Positions 1-8,080 of a DNA stretch of 15,737 nucleotides are shown in pieces. The translations under genes and the position numbers were made by a program. The stretch's first letter is position 1, and the number at the start of each line of letters is the position of its first letter. This DNA comes from an uncultured Bacilli bacterium (GTDB lineage Bacteria > Bacillota_I > Bacilli_A > RF39 > UBA660). Location of the stretch: positions 1-15,737 of the forward strand of contig CAKPNP010000026.1 of NCBI GenBank assembly GCA_934169415.1. The letters are read 5' to 3'. Under the pieces are notes generated by a model, which saw only the letters and a list, made by a program, of their open reading frames with translations, was not told the DNA's origin and searched no databases.

Positions 1-140
1 ACTATTAGTTTTGAATTTAATATATTTACATATGTTACTTTTTCTCCTATTAGATTTTCTACATATCTTTTTAATATGTCTTTATTAGATAATATTACAT
101 AATAAAATACTTTTTCATATTTACATGTTCTAAATTTCAT
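1..140 (-). CDS. Rpn/PD-(D/E)XK transposase-like protein, N-terminal fragment (runs off left edge)
   Basis: An ATG at 140 opens a reading frame that stays open to the window edge (46 full codons). It is preceded by a textbook ribosome binding site, AGGAGGTG at 147-154, six bases from the ATG. The visible peptide begins MKFRTCKYEKVFYYVILSNK and continues with NKDILKRYVENLIGEKV and a VNILNSKLIV segment. The pattern 'vFyyV...NKDIL...LiG.kv..V.iLN..L' resembles the start of Rpn-type recombination-promoting nucleases (PD-(D/E)XK transposase family). Those proteins act on DNA, but the catalytic core lies outside the window. The family call rests on pattern memory of a short segment. A copy of the ~85-nt repeat (158-242) sits directly upstream. 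A related C-terminal fragment lies at the other end of the window. Confidence 0.55.
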   Translation of the reverse strand, partial: MKFRTCKYEKVFYYVILSNKDILKRYVENLIGEKVTYVNILNSKLI

Positions 141-157
141 TTTTCACACCTCCTATA

Positions 158-242
158 AGTTATATACGAAAAAAATCTTCAAAATCCTTTTTTTTAGAGC
201 AAATTTTTTTAAAAAAACGCAAAAAAACAAAGAAAATTAATT
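158..242. repeat. ~85-nt dispersed direct repeat, copy 1
   Basis: This segment closely matches 15314-15397 in the same orientation. By eye there are about ten mismatches and one single-base gap. The first ~21 bases (AGTTATATACG plus an A-run and TCT) and the central AAAATCC/T8/AGAGCAA block are identical. It contains a hairpin with a T-run (see 169-199), paired T7/A7 runs and a conserved TATATACG edge. It lies between the polC stop and the ribosome binding site of the left-edge Rpn-like gene. Confidence 0.8.
169..199 (-). terminator. Probable intrinsic terminator of polC inside repeat copy 1
   Basis: Read on the minus strand, CTCTAAAA pairs with TTTTGAAG across a 7-base AAAAGGA loop (177-199). 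One C-A mismatch and one G-T wobble interrupt the stem. The hairpin is followed by T7 at 175-169. It lies about 50 bases past the polC stop. The copy at 15325-15355 has a perfect stem, so this one looks slightly degraded. Confidence 0.5.
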
Positions 243-247
243 CCTTG

Positions 248-3200
248 TTAAAATAAACTTAGCTGACTTGATTCATCTAAATTATCAAGTATTCCCATAC
301 TTTTCATTTTTTCTATTAAAGTGCTAGAAACTTTAGCTCTTTTTTGTAAATCTTCAATACTTAAGAAATATCCTTTATTTCTTTCTTCTACTATTAATTT
401 AGCTACTGTATCACCAAGTCCATCAATAGATGAAAATGGTGGGATTAGAGTTTTCATATCATCAGTAACACCAAAATTTGTAGCTTGACTCTTTTCTAGA
501 TCAATATTACCAAATTTTAATCCTCTTGCAGTCATTTCAAGTGCTACTTTTAAAGTTTCAAGTATTCCTGATTCTTTATTAGAAGCATCAAAACCTTTAG
601 ATGATATTTCAGCCATTTTATTTTTTATAGAATCATAACCTTTTATCATAGTTTCAATATCAAAATCGGTTGCCTTAGTTGAAAACCATGAAGCATAGAA
701 CCAGGCTGGATAATGTACTTTATAATAAGCTATACGAAACGCACTTGTTACATAAGCAGTTGCATGAGCTTTAGGGAACATGTATTTAATTTTTCTACAT
801 GAATCAATAAACCATTCTTCAATACCAGCATCTTTTAAATCTTGTTCATATTCTAGCCACTGTTCATGATCTTTTGGTTTACTTGCCCTACCTTTACGAA
901 CAAATTCCATTATTTTAAAAGCTTTAATAGGTTTCATTCCATGATACATTAAATAAACCATAATATCGTCACGACAACCTATTACCTCTTTAAATGGTAC
1001 TATATTATTTTTAATAAGTTCTTGTGCATTACCTAACCATACATCGGTACCATGTGAAAGTCCTGAAATTTTAATTAACTCAGCAAATGTAGTAGGTTTT
1101 GTTTCTGATACTAATCCTACTGTAAATGGTGTACCAAATTCTGGTATACCAAGTGTTCCTGTTTCATTTAAAATTTGTTCTTTAGTAACACCTAATGGTT
1201 CAGGGGATAAGAATATACCCATAGTAGCTTTATCATCAAGAGGTACTTTAGTTATATCATGACCTGACAAATCTTGTATTATACGTAATTGTGTAGGATC
1301 AGAATGCCCTAATATATCTAGTTTTAATACATCTTGATCTATTGCATGGTAATCAAAATGTGTTGTTCTCCATGCACTTGTTGGATCATCAGCTGGATAT
1401 TGAAAAGGGGTAAAATCAAATACATCCATATATCCTGGAATTACTACTATACCACCTGGATGTTGACCTGTTGTTCTTTTAACACCAGTACATCCTAAAG
1501 CAAGTCTTTCAACCTCTGCGCTTCTTTTTGTAATACCTTTTTCTTCACAGTACCCTTTAACATAACCATAGGCAGTTTTATCTGCAACGGTACCAATTGT
1601 ACCTGCTCTATATACATTATCTACGCCAAACAATACTTTTGTATATTCATGAGTGGCAGCTTGGTTTAATTCTGAGAAATTTAAATCTATATCTGGAACT
1701 TTATCTGCATTAAATCCTAAGAAAGTTGCAAACGGTATATCTTGACCATCTTTTAACATATTAGTTCCACATTTTGGACAGATATAATCAGGTAAGTCAA
1801 ATCCACTAGACCAAGTACTACCTAATGGTTTATCATCAAGTTCAAATACGCTATGTTTACAATTTGGGCATCTATAATGTGGAGGAAGTGGATTAACTTC
1901 TGTTATTCCCATCATAGTTGCAACAAATGAAGAACCAACAGATCCACGGGAACCAACTAAATATCCATCATCATTTGATTTCTTAACTAATTTTTGAGCA
2001 ATTAAATATATAACGTCAAATCCTCCACCAATAATACCTCCAAGGCCTTTTTTTAAAGCTTCTTTGATACCATCTTCTGTTATTTCAGGATTACTCTCTT
2101 TAGCATTATTTGTAATATATTCTTTTACTGCATCAAAACCTTTAAGTATAGTTTCATGAAGTATTTTATATGATTCTTTTAAAATATCACCTTCGAAATT
2201 ATCACGTGATAATTTTTCTTTAATAGCAGAATATAATCCGTCACCATATAATTCTTTAGCAATTCTCTCTTCTATATTATATGGAAGTACCTCTCCATAC
2301 CAAGAGCTAGCTTTTGTATAAACTAAATCAGTAACAGTTTCAACTGATTTATCTATGTGCGGTGAAAATGGTACACCACCTGTTTCAATAATAACTTCAA
2401 CTATATCAATCATACTAGCTATTTTATTAGTATTTTCAATAACTATTTCATGAGCTAGATCTGAGCCTAAAAAACTAAAATCTTCTAACATTTCATTAGT
2501 AGTTCTAAAATGTTGACTAGGTATACTAGTAATACCATTTCTAGCTAGTGGATGTCTTCCACCACCTGGAACTTTTTGATTAACTATAATTTCTCTATAA
2601 ATTTTATCTTCACGAGTTAAATGATGAACATCACCAGTTGCAACAATTATTTTGCCTGAATCTTTAGTAACTTTTATTATTTTCCTAATATGTTCAAATA
2701 TCTCAGCTTCCGAATCAAAATCATGTGATTGTAACAAGTGTGAATATACCTCTGGTGGTTGAACTTCTACATAATCATAAAAATTAATTACATTAGATAA
2801 TTCTTCTTCACTCTTACTTTTAGCTTCTACAAATACTTCCGATTCATAACATCCACTACCTATTAATAAGCCCTCTCTATATTTTTCTATTTCACTTCTA
2901 AGTATTCTTGGAGTTTTATATAAATATGTTGTATTAGCTAAAGAAACTATTCTAAATAAATTTTTTAAACCTGTTTTGTTTTTTACTAATACGTTTACAT
3001 GGTAACTTCTTCCATATTTATGTATTTCACTTTTATCAACCATTTTGTTTAATTGATCCATGGTTGTAATATTTTGATTATTTAACTTATTTAACATCTT
3101 ATGTAATACTAAAGCTGTTCCTTCAGCATCATAATCTGCCCTATGGTGTGCATTTTCATCCCATGGTACATCATATCTTTTTACAAGTGCAGATAAGCTA

Positions 3201-4783
3201 TGACGTGCATAGTTATTATCTAAAACTCTTGATAATTCTAATGTATCTATAACAGGATTTTTAAATTCACCTAAATTATATTTTTTATAACACATTTCTA
3301 GAAATGACACATCGAATTTAGCATTATGAGCTACCATTGGTAAATCTGAAAACCAAGTTATAAAATCTTTAATAGCATCCTCTTCACATCTTTTACCTAC
3401 TAACATATCATCTGTTATATTAGTTACTTCAATAATTTTTAAAGGCAATTTTCTATTAGGATTTATTAATTCATCATATCTATCTATAATTTCACCGTTA
3501 CATATTTTAACAGCACCTATTTCAATTATAGTATCTTCTCCACCGGCATTAAAACCAGTCGTTTCAAAGTCAAATACAACATAAGTATTGAGTAGTAAAT
3601 TAGTATTATTTTCTCTTAATACTATATTAACTGAATCATCAATTAAAATTAACTCGGAGCCATATATAGCTTTAAATTTTTCGTTTTCTTCTTTTCCTTT
3701 ATTTAAATCACATACAGTATGATATACATCTGGGAATGCTTGACATCCGTTATGATCTGTTATAGCAATTGCCTTATGTCCCCATTTATAAGCTTGTTTT
3801 ACAAGTGTTTTTGCATCTACTACTCCATCCATTTGACTCATCATAGTATGAGTATGTAATTCAACCCTTTTTTCTACAGCATCATCATTAATTGATTCTA
3901 TTTTTTTATCGGATTTATTTACATCTCTTATATTTAAAACTATTTCATTTGAATACTTATCATATTTAGTATATCCTCTAAATTTATAAAACTTTCCTTC
4001 CACTAATTTACTTTTATAAAATTCAAATTCTTTATCATCTTTAACAAATAATTTAGCATACATACTATCTTTAAAATCAGTAAGTTTAAATGTAAAAATT
4101 TTAAAGTTAGATTTACTAGATTCAAATAAATCAATACCAAATATATATGCTTCAATACTAACATTATCTTCCTCTGCAAAAATATTTTCAATTTCATGAG
4201 TTATTTTTTGAATAAAACTTCCAACAATTTCAACAGGTTCTACTTTTTCTTCATGAGGTATATCCTTAGTTTTATCTATTTCTATTTGTTTTCTTATCTC
4301 CTCACTTTTAGCCTCATCTATTAAAACTTCTATTATTAAATCGTCATAGCCTACCGAAGTTAATAATTTAACTAAATCATCTTTTATCGAATTAAGCTTC
4401 ATTTCTTCTGCCTTATTAGCAAGTAATATACTTAATTTATTATCTAAAACATTTATATCATTAATAGAAAATGTATTAAGTAAAGGAAATTCTATAGCAT
4501 TATTTTTTAATAAATAGTCGTAATACTCACTTACTAAATTATAATTTTTATTTATAATATTAAAATGAACCGAAACAACATAATCCTTAAAACCTAGCTT
4601 TAATTTAGATAAAAAATCCTCATATACATTAAGTGGTAAATTGTATAAAAGAGTAATAAAAAATTTATACTCACGCGTTTCTTTGTTACCAACTATTTTA
4701 TCTAATACGCCACCCTCAAAAAAATGATAATAAGAATTATCAAGCTTTATTTTATCTAATAAAATAAGTAATTTATCGTTCAT
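248..4783 (-). CDS. polC: DNA polymerase III alpha subunit, Gram-positive PolC type
   Basis: Replicative DNA polymerase with built-in 3'-5' proofreading, 1511 residues from the preferred start (B. subtilis PolC is about 1437). Domains in order: N-terminal domain (~1-180), OB fold (~190-290), first half of the PHP domain with HTHTMMSQMDG (~310-320), a DnaQ-like exonuclease inserted at ~400-565 (DFETTG, HNAKFD, HHRADYDAE), the rest of PHP, and the polymerase core. The core carries a zinc knuckle (CPNC...CPKC), the catalytic motif PDIDLNF and the YRAGTIGTVADKTAYGYVKG block. The protein ends with helix-hairpin-helix residues and the clamp-binding tail QLSLF. A longer ATG exists at 4819 but has no ribosome binding site. 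The ATG at 4783 has GGTGG at 4789-4793, five bases upstream, and was chosen. Stop is TAA. It lies after prfA-prmC but is separated from them by a terminator. Confidence 0.98.
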   Translation of the reverse strand: MNDKLLILLDKIKLDNSYYHFFEGGVLDKIVGNKETREYKFFITLLYNLPLNVYEDFLSKLKLGFKDYVVSVHFNIINKNYNLVSEYYDYLLKNNAIEFPLLNTFSINDINVLDNKLSILLANKAEEMKLNSIKDDLVKLLTSVGYDDLIIEVLIDEAKSEEIRKQIEIDKTKDIPHEEKVEPVEIVGSFIQKITHEIENIFAEEDNVSIEAYIFGIDLFESSKSNFKIFTFKLTDFKDSMYAKLFVKDDKEFEFYKSKLVEGKFYKFRGYTKYDKYSNEIVLNIRDVNKSDKKIESINDDAVEKRVELHTHTMMSQMDGVVDAKTLVKQAYKWGHKAIAITDHNGCQAFPDVYHTVCDLNKGKEENEKFKAIYGSELILIDDSVNIVLRENNTNLLLNTYVVFDFETTGFNAGGEDTIIEIGAVKICNGEIIDRYDELINPNRKLPLKIIEVTNITDDMLVGKRCEEDAIKDFITWFSDLPMVAHNAKFDVSFLEMCYKKYNLGEFKNPVIDTLELSRVLDNNYARHSLSALVKRYDVPWDENAHHRADYDAEGTALVLHKMLNKLNNQNITTMDQLNKMVDKSEIHKYGRSYHVNVLVKNKTGLKNLFRIVSLANTTYLYKTPRILRSEIEKYREGLLIGSGCYESEVFVEAKSKSEEELSNVINFYDYVEVQPPEVYSHLLQSHDFDSEAEIFEHIRKIIKVTKDSGKIIVATGDVHHLTREDKIYREIIVNQKVPGGGRHPLARNGITSIPSQHFRTTNEMLEDFSFLGSDLAHEIVIENTNKIASMIDIVEVIIETGGVPFSPHIDKSVETVTDLVYTKASSWYGEVLPYNIEERIAKELYGDGLYSAIKEKLSRDNFEGDILKESYKILHETILKGFDAVKEYITNNAKESNPEITEDGIKEALKKGLGGIIGGGFDVIYLIAQKLVKKSNDDGYLVGSRGSVGSSFVATMMGITEVNPLPPHYRCPNCKHSVFELDDKPLGSTWSSGFDLPDYICPKCGTNMLKDGQDIPFATFLGFNADKVPDIDLNFSELNQAATHEYTKVLFGVDNVYRAGTIGTVADKTAYGYVKGYCEEKGITKRSAEVERLALGCTGVKRTTGQHPGGIVVIPGYMDVFDFTPFQYPADDPTSAWRTTHFDYHAIDQDVLKLDILGHSDPTQLRIIQDLSGHDITKVPLDDKATMGIFLSPEPLGVTKEQILNETGTLGIPEFGTPFTVGLVSETKPTTFAELIKISGLSHGTDVWLGNAQELIKNNIVPFKEVIGCRDDIMVYLMYHGMKPIKAFKIMEFVRKGRASKPKDHEQWLEYEQDLKDAGIEEWFIDSCRKIKYMFPKAHATAYVTSAFRIAYYKVHYPAWFYASWFSTKATDFDIETMIKGYDSIKNKMAEISSKGFDASNKESGILETLKVALEMTARGLKFGNIDLEKSQATNFGVTDDMKTLIPPFSSIDGLGDTVAKLIVEERNKGYFLSIEDLQKRAKVSSTLIEKMKSMGILDNLDESSQLSLF

Positions 4784-4799
4784 TTTAACCACCAATAAT

Positions 4800-4828
4800 A
4801 TTCTATCAAAATAAGACATTTTTTACAA
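4800..4828 (-). promoter_or_regulatory. Candidate sigma-A promoter for polC
   Basis: TTGTAA (4823-4828), 17 bases, then TAGAAT (4800-4805) on the minus strand, 4/6 and 5/6 matches to consensus. Initiation near 4793 would give a very short leader that begins at the GGTGG ribosome binding site. This is compatible with the 4783 start and not with the upstream ATG at 4819. The AT-rich background makes chance matches common. Confidence 0.35.
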
Positions 4829-4845
4829 TCTAAAAAAGACTTAAT

Positions 4846-4872
4846 TAAAAAAACTATGAAATTAATCATAAT
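4846..4872 (-). terminator. Intrinsic terminator of prfA-prmC, overlapping the prmC stop
   Basis: On the minus strand ATTATGA (4872-4866) pairs with TCATAGT (4859-4853) across a 6-base loop. The stem has one G-T wobble and is followed by a run of six T (4852-4847). The prmC TGA codon lies inside the 5' arm, so terminating ribosomes would cover the stem. Confidence 0.55.
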
Positions 4873-5573
4873 TTTATAAATGCAAATCTATCTTTATTAC
4901 TATAATCTTTTTCTATTATTGCCTCTTTATTTAAATATTTTTTAGCTAACTTTTTTATACTGCTAGCTTGCATATATCCTATTTCAAAAGCAAGCAATCC
5001 GTTTTCATTTAAATAGTTTTTACAATTTTTAATTATCTCTTCATAATAATATAGTCCATTATTATCTGCATATAAAGCAATACCTGGTTCATTATTTTTA
5101 ACTATGTCCATGATTTCTTCATCATATGCAATATATGGTGGATTACTTATTATAACATCATATTTTTTACTAAGTGGTTCTAACATATTTCCTAGATAAA
5201 AATTAACATTCGTATTATTAATTATATTATTTTTTTTAGCCACTTCCAATGCACTAGCACTTATATCAACAGCGTCAACTTCTACATTTAGTTTTTTAGA
5301 TAATGTTATAGCAATACAACCTGAACCAGTACCTAAATCTACTATTTTTAAGTCATTAGTAAAATATTTATTAATGTAAGATATAGTTTTTTCTACTAAT
5401 AATTCTGTTTCAAATCTAGGAATTAATACATTCTCATTTACAATAAAATTTAAGCCGTAAAAATCAACATTTCCAACAATATATTGTAAAGGAATACCAC
5501 TTTCCATTTTCTTTATGCCATCTTCCAATAATTCAGGGGGTAAATACTTTTTTAAATATTCTAAAGGACTCAC
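4866..5573 (-). CDS. prmC: Release factor glutamine methyltransferase PrmC (HemK)
   Basis: Class I SAM-dependent methyltransferase of 235 residues. The family methylates the glutamine of the GGQ motif of release factors RF1 and RF2 in the cytoplasm. The sequence shows the SAM-binding VDLGTGSG (78-85), the acidic AVDIS motif and the diagnostic NPPY (144-147) that holds the target glutamine. IPRFETE (51-57) matches the family's IPRpeTE block. The start is GTG at 5573-5571. It shares its first G with the last base of the prfA TAG, and the site AAGGGGAG lies just upstream inside prfA, so translation is probably coupled. The N-terminal substrate-recognition domain is short: the family is usually near 280 residues, and about 40 are missing before IPLQYIVG. 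Stop is TGA. Confidence 0.95.
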   Translation of the reverse strand: MSPLEYLKKYLPPELLEDGIKKMESGIPLQYIVGNVDFYGLNFIVNENVLIPRFETELLVEKTISYINKYFTNDLKIVDLGTGSGCIAITLSKKLNVEVDAVDISASALEVAKKNNIINNTNVNFYLGNMLEPLSKKYDVIISNPPYIAYDEEIMDIVKNNEPGIALYADNNGLYYYEEIIKNCKNYLNENGLLAFEIGYMQASSIKKLAKKYLNKEAIIEKDYSNKDRFAFIKL

Positions 5574-6628
5574 TATTCTCCCCTTAATTTACGAGCTTGA
5601 TCTTCAGTAATTAAAGCTTCTATTACCTTATCAATATCACCTTGCATTACTTTATCTAGTGAATTTAAGGTAAATCCTATTCTATGATCAGTTACTCTAT
5701 TTTGTGGATAATTATATGTTCTTATTTTTTCAGATCTATCACCAGTTCCGATTTTGCTTCTTCTTTCAGCACCTAATTTTTCTTGCTCCAAATTAGAATA
5801 GTAATCATATAATCTAGTTTGTAATAATTTAATAGCCTTTTCTTTATTTTTTATTTGGCTTCTTTCAGTTTGAGAATATACAACTATACCAGTTGGAATA
5901 TGAGTAAGTCTTACAGCAGAGTCAGTAGTATTTACACCTTGTCCTCCACATCCTGAACTTCTTGTAATATCTATTCTAACTTCATTCATATCAAGTGTAT
6001 AATCAACTTCTTCAGCTTCTGGCATAACTAAAACCGTGGCAGTTGATGTATGAACTCTTCCTTGTGTTTCAGTAACAGGAACTCTTTGAACTCTGTGTGC
6101 ACCACTTTCATATTTTAATTTAGAATATACATTTTCACCCTTAACCATAAAACTAATTAATGTATAACCACCAGCTTCTGATTTTTCTTCATCGATTATT
6201 TCTATTTTCCAGCCTTCTTTTTCTGCTAGTCTACGATACATTTCATACAAATCTCCAGCAAAAATATTACCCTCATCACCACCAGCAGCTCCTCTTATTT
6301 CAACTATAACATTCTTGCCATCATTAGGATCTTTTGGTAACAACATAATTTCTATTTTACTTTCTAGTTCTTCTTTTTGTTTAGTTAAATTTTCTAACTC
6401 CTCTTTAGCAAATTCTTGCATTTCAGCATCTTTCATCATTTCTTTACAACTAGATATATCTTCTAGTATTTTTTTATACTCTTGATATGCCTCATATGCT
6501 TCACTTAAACTTGATTGTTCCTTAGAAAGTTCCATTGTTTTTTTTATATCAGAAATAACACTTTGATCCATTAATAAATTATTTAACTCATTATATCTAT
6601 TTTCTATATTTTGTAATCTTTCTATCAT
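5573..6628 (-). CDS. prfA: Peptide chain release factor 1
   Basis: RF1, 351 residues (family about 355-360), recognises UAA and UAG in the ribosomal A site and triggers hydrolysis of peptidyl-tRNA. Residues 1-~100 form the helical N-terminal domain. RGAAGGDEGN (112-121) is a family block. RVPVTETQGRVHTS carries the PxT stop-codon recognition tripeptide PVT (184-186), which marks RF1 rather than RF2. GGQ is at 228-230. The flanking residues read GCGGQGVN, unlike the more usual GAGGQHVN. The true start is the ATG at 6628, with AGGTGA six bases upstream. The open frame extends to 6838, but that extension is only the reverse reading of two tRNA genes and a terminator. Its own stop is TAG, an RF1-only codon, and overlaps the prmC start by one base. 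Confidence 0.97.
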   Translation of the reverse strand: MIERLQNIENRYNELNNLLMDQSVISDIKKTMELSKEQSSLSEAYEAYQEYKKILEDISSCKEMMKDAEMQEFAKEELENLTKQKEELESKIEIMLLPKDPNDGKNVIVEIRGAAGGDEGNIFAGDLYEMYRRLAEKEGWKIEIIDEEKSEAGGYTLISFMVKGENVYSKLKYESGAHRVQRVPVTETQGRVHTSTATVLVMPEAEEVDYTLDMNEVRIDITRSSGCGGQGVNTTDSAVRLTHIPTGIVVYSQTERSQIKNKEKAIKLLQTRLYDYYSNLEQEKLGAERRSKIGTGDRSEKIRTYNYPQNRVTDHRIGFTLNSLDKVMQGDIDKVIEALITEDQARKLRGE

Positions 6629-6644
6629 ATAATCACCTTTCAAA

Positions 6645-6672
6645 TTAATAACTAATTTAATATATTTTTCAA
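6645..6672 (-). promoter_or_regulatory. Candidate promoter of prfA-prmC
   Basis: TTGAAA (6667-6672), 16 bases, then TATTAA (6645-6650), just downstream of the tRNA-operon terminator and 17 bases before the prfA ATG. The terminator between the tRNAs and prfA makes a promoter in this gap likely. The exact boxes are weak, and the -35 lies in the terminator's T-rich tail. Confidence 0.35.
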
Positions 6673-6697
6673 AAATAAAAACCCTTTTCAAGGGTTT
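6666..6697 (-). terminator. Terminator of the six-tRNA operon
   Basis: AAACCCTT (6697-6690 read on minus) pairs perfectly with AAGGGTTT (6686-6679) across a 3-base loop. It is followed by a T-rich tail (TTATTTTTGAAAAA). It begins 11 bases after the encoded CCA of tRNA-Pro. Confidence 0.85.
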
Positions 6698-6707
6698 ATA
6701 AACTAAA

Positions 6708-6784
6708 TGGTCGGGAAAACAGGATTTGAACCTGCAACCCCTTGGTCCCAAACCAAGTGCTCTACCAAGTTGAGCCATTTCCCG
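6708..6784 (-). tRNA. tRNA-Pro(UGG)
   Basis: 77-nt cloverleaf with acceptor CGGGAAA/TTTCCCG, discriminator A and encoded CCA. The anticodon stem-loop is CTTGG-TTTGGGA-CCAAG, anticodon TGG. The T arm reads GCAGGTTCAAATCCTG. Last gene of the tRNA operon. Confidence 0.97.
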
Positions 6785-6789
6785 ATATA

Positions 6790-6866
6790 TGGTGCACTCG
6801 AAGGGATTCGAACCCCTGACCTTTTGGTTCGTAGCCAAACACTCTATCCAACTGAGCTACGAGTGC
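6790..6866 (-). tRNA. tRNA-Arg(ACG)
   Basis: 77-nt cloverleaf with acceptor GCACTCG/CGAGTGC, discriminator A and encoded CCA. The anticodon loop is CTACGAA, anticodon ACG. Its A34 is normally edited to inosine by TadA to read CGN codons. Confidence 0.97.
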
Positions 6867-6904
6867 AAATCACGTCAGATCGAATCTTCTAATTAATTAA
6901 AAAA

Positions 6905-6980
6905 TGGTGGCTTCAGGTGGAATCGAACCACCGACACAAGGATTTTCAGTCCTTTGCTCTACCGACTGAGCTATGAAGCC
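6905..6980 (-). tRNA. tRNA-Phe(GAA)
   Basis: 76-nt cloverleaf with acceptor GGCTTCA/TGAAGCC, discriminator A and encoded CCA. The anticodon stem-loop is AAGGA-CTGAAAA-TCCTT, anticodon GAA. Confidence 0.97.
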
Positions 6981-6988
6981 AAATTAAA

Positions 6989-7064
6989 TGGCGGTTCCGA
7001 CGAGGTTCGAACTCGCGATCTTCTGCGTGACAGGCAGACGTGATAACCACTACACCACGGAACC
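6989..7064 (-). tRNA. tRNA-Asp(GUC)
   Basis: 76-nt cloverleaf with acceptor GGTTCCG/CGGAACC, encoded CCA and discriminator G, as expected for tRNA-Asp. The anticodon stem-loop is TCTGC-CTGTCAC-GCAGA, anticodon GTC. Confidence 0.97.
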
Positions 7065-7065
7065 A

Positions 7066-7142
<77 letters not shown>

Positions 7143-7153
7143 ATATAAATAAA

Positions 7154-7244
7154 TGGCGGAGAAAGAGGGATTCGAACCCCCGCGCCGTTTCCGACCTCCT
7201 GGTTTTCAAGACCAGTCCCTTCAACCAGACTTGGGTATTTCTCC
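7154..7244 (-). tRNA. tRNA-Ser(UGA)
   Basis: 91-nt class II tRNA with a long variable arm, acceptor GGAGAAA/TTTCTCC, discriminator G and encoded CCA. The anticodon stem-loop is CTGGT-CTTGAAA-ACCAG, anticodon TGA (UCN codons). First gene of the six-tRNA operon. Confidence 0.97.
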
Positions 7245-7267
7245 ACGCTTTTTTAATGAACGAATAA

Positions 7268-7297
7268 ATTATATCACATACTTTTTATCAAAGTCAA
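7268..7297 (-). promoter_or_regulatory. Strong sigma-A promoter of the six-tRNA operon
   Basis: TTGACT (7292-7297), 18 bases, then a perfect TATAAT (7268-7273) preceded by an extended -10 TG, ending 23 bases upstream of tRNA-Ser. The rest of the 7245-7393 gap is AT-rich sequence in which I see nothing further. No convincing terminator for the upstream tmk-like gene was found there. Confidence 0.85.
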
Positions 7298-7393
7298 TAC
7301 TTTTTTATATTAAATAATATTCAATTATAAAAATTAATATTAATTTATTATCAAAAATTTTCAAATTTTATTCAATTCATTAAAATTACAATA

Positions 7394-8062
7394 TTATTTT
7401 TCTTTTATTAATTTATATATTTCATCATGAATATCACTTGGACTTTTCATTTCATCTTTAATATTACACTCTATTTTATCCCAGCAAAGATAATCAGCAA
7501 CAAATAAAGAATTCTCGTAAACTTTCCTCATAAATTCTAAATCCCTTTCATGGATATCATTAATAATACCATCATTTGCACTTCTTAAATTTCTAATTTT
7601 TGTAACTAAATCAAAAGGTGCAAATAAAAATATGACATGATCAGGTTTTTTAATACCAAGTTTATTATATTCAAAATCTATTACATAATCTATAAATTTT
7701 TTCTTTTCTTCTATATCATCAATTAATGCAGATTGATAAATTAAACTAGAGGTAGTATATCTATCAAGTAAAATAATCTTACCATCATCATAGTTTTCTT
7801 TTAATTCTAACTGCCATGTAACTGCTCTATCAACGGCATATAAACTATTTACAAAATATGGAGATATCTCACTTGGTTTACCAAATTCTCCACTTAAATA
7901 TGATTCAACCAAAGCGCCTTGAGAAGTGCCATAAGAAGGAAAATGGTAACTAAAAATTTTTTCATTATCTTTTAAAAAATGTTCTTTTAACAAATTATAT
8001 TGTGTTGTTTTACCAATACCATCACATGATCCTTCAATTACAATTAATTTTCCATTCTTCAT
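7394..8062 (-). CDS. Thymidylate kinase-like P-loop nucleotide kinase
   Basis: 222-residue cytosolic P-loop kinase resembling bacterial dTMP kinase, which phosphorylates dTMP to dTDP for DNA synthesis. Family features seen: GKLIVIEG strand, P-loop ending DGIGKTT (14-20), substrate-side FPSYGTSQG (41-49), AVDRA (76-80), DRY (100-102), and a LID-like basic stretch around 154-160 (KIRNLR). The P-loop reads EGSCDGIGKTT, one residue longer than the common EGxDGxGKTT. This shifts the first Walker-A glycine and may mark a distinct subfamily. The ATG at 8062 has AGGAGA upstream. It lies 18 bases after the kinase-like gene, evidently in one operon, and not beside holB where tmk often sits. dTMP kinase is the best guess; another (deoxy)nucleotide kinase is possible. 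Confidence 0.8.
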   Translation of the reverse strand: MKNGKLIVIEGSCDGIGKTTQYNLLKEHFLKDNEKIFSYHFPSYGTSQGALVESYLSGEFGKPSEISPYFVNSLYAVDRAVTWQLELKENYDDGKIILLDRYTTSSLIYQSALIDDIEEKKKFIDYVIDFEYNKLGIKKPDHVIFLFAPFDLVTKIRNLRSANDGIINDIHERDLEFMRKVYENSLFVADYLCWDKIECNIKDEMKSPSDIHDEIYKLIKEK

Positions 8063-8080
8063 ACTTTCTCCTATTAATAG

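Noticed and set aside
4003..4197. Small open frame inside polC in another minus frame
   Set aside because: Composed almost only of Leu, Ile and Lys from AT-rich codons, with no ribosome binding site; a shadow of polC.
4784..4819. Upstream polC start at 4819
   Set aside because: No ribosome binding site. The ATG at 4783 has GGTGG at good spacing, and a candidate promoter lies downstream of 4819.
4866..4868. Possible reassignment of TGA to tryptophan, as in Mollicutes (both TGA stops, prmC and spoVAD, are followed within a few codons by TAG or TAA)
   Set aside because: All tryptophans checked are TGG, no conserved protein needs an in-frame TGA, and product lengths are normal with TGA as stop. 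The standard code is the simpler reading.
6629..6838. N-terminal extension of the prfA reading frame by 70 codons
   Set aside because: It is the reverse reading of tRNA-Pro, part of tRNA-Arg and a terminator. The ATG at 6628 has a proper ribosome binding site and gives the normal RF1 N-terminus.
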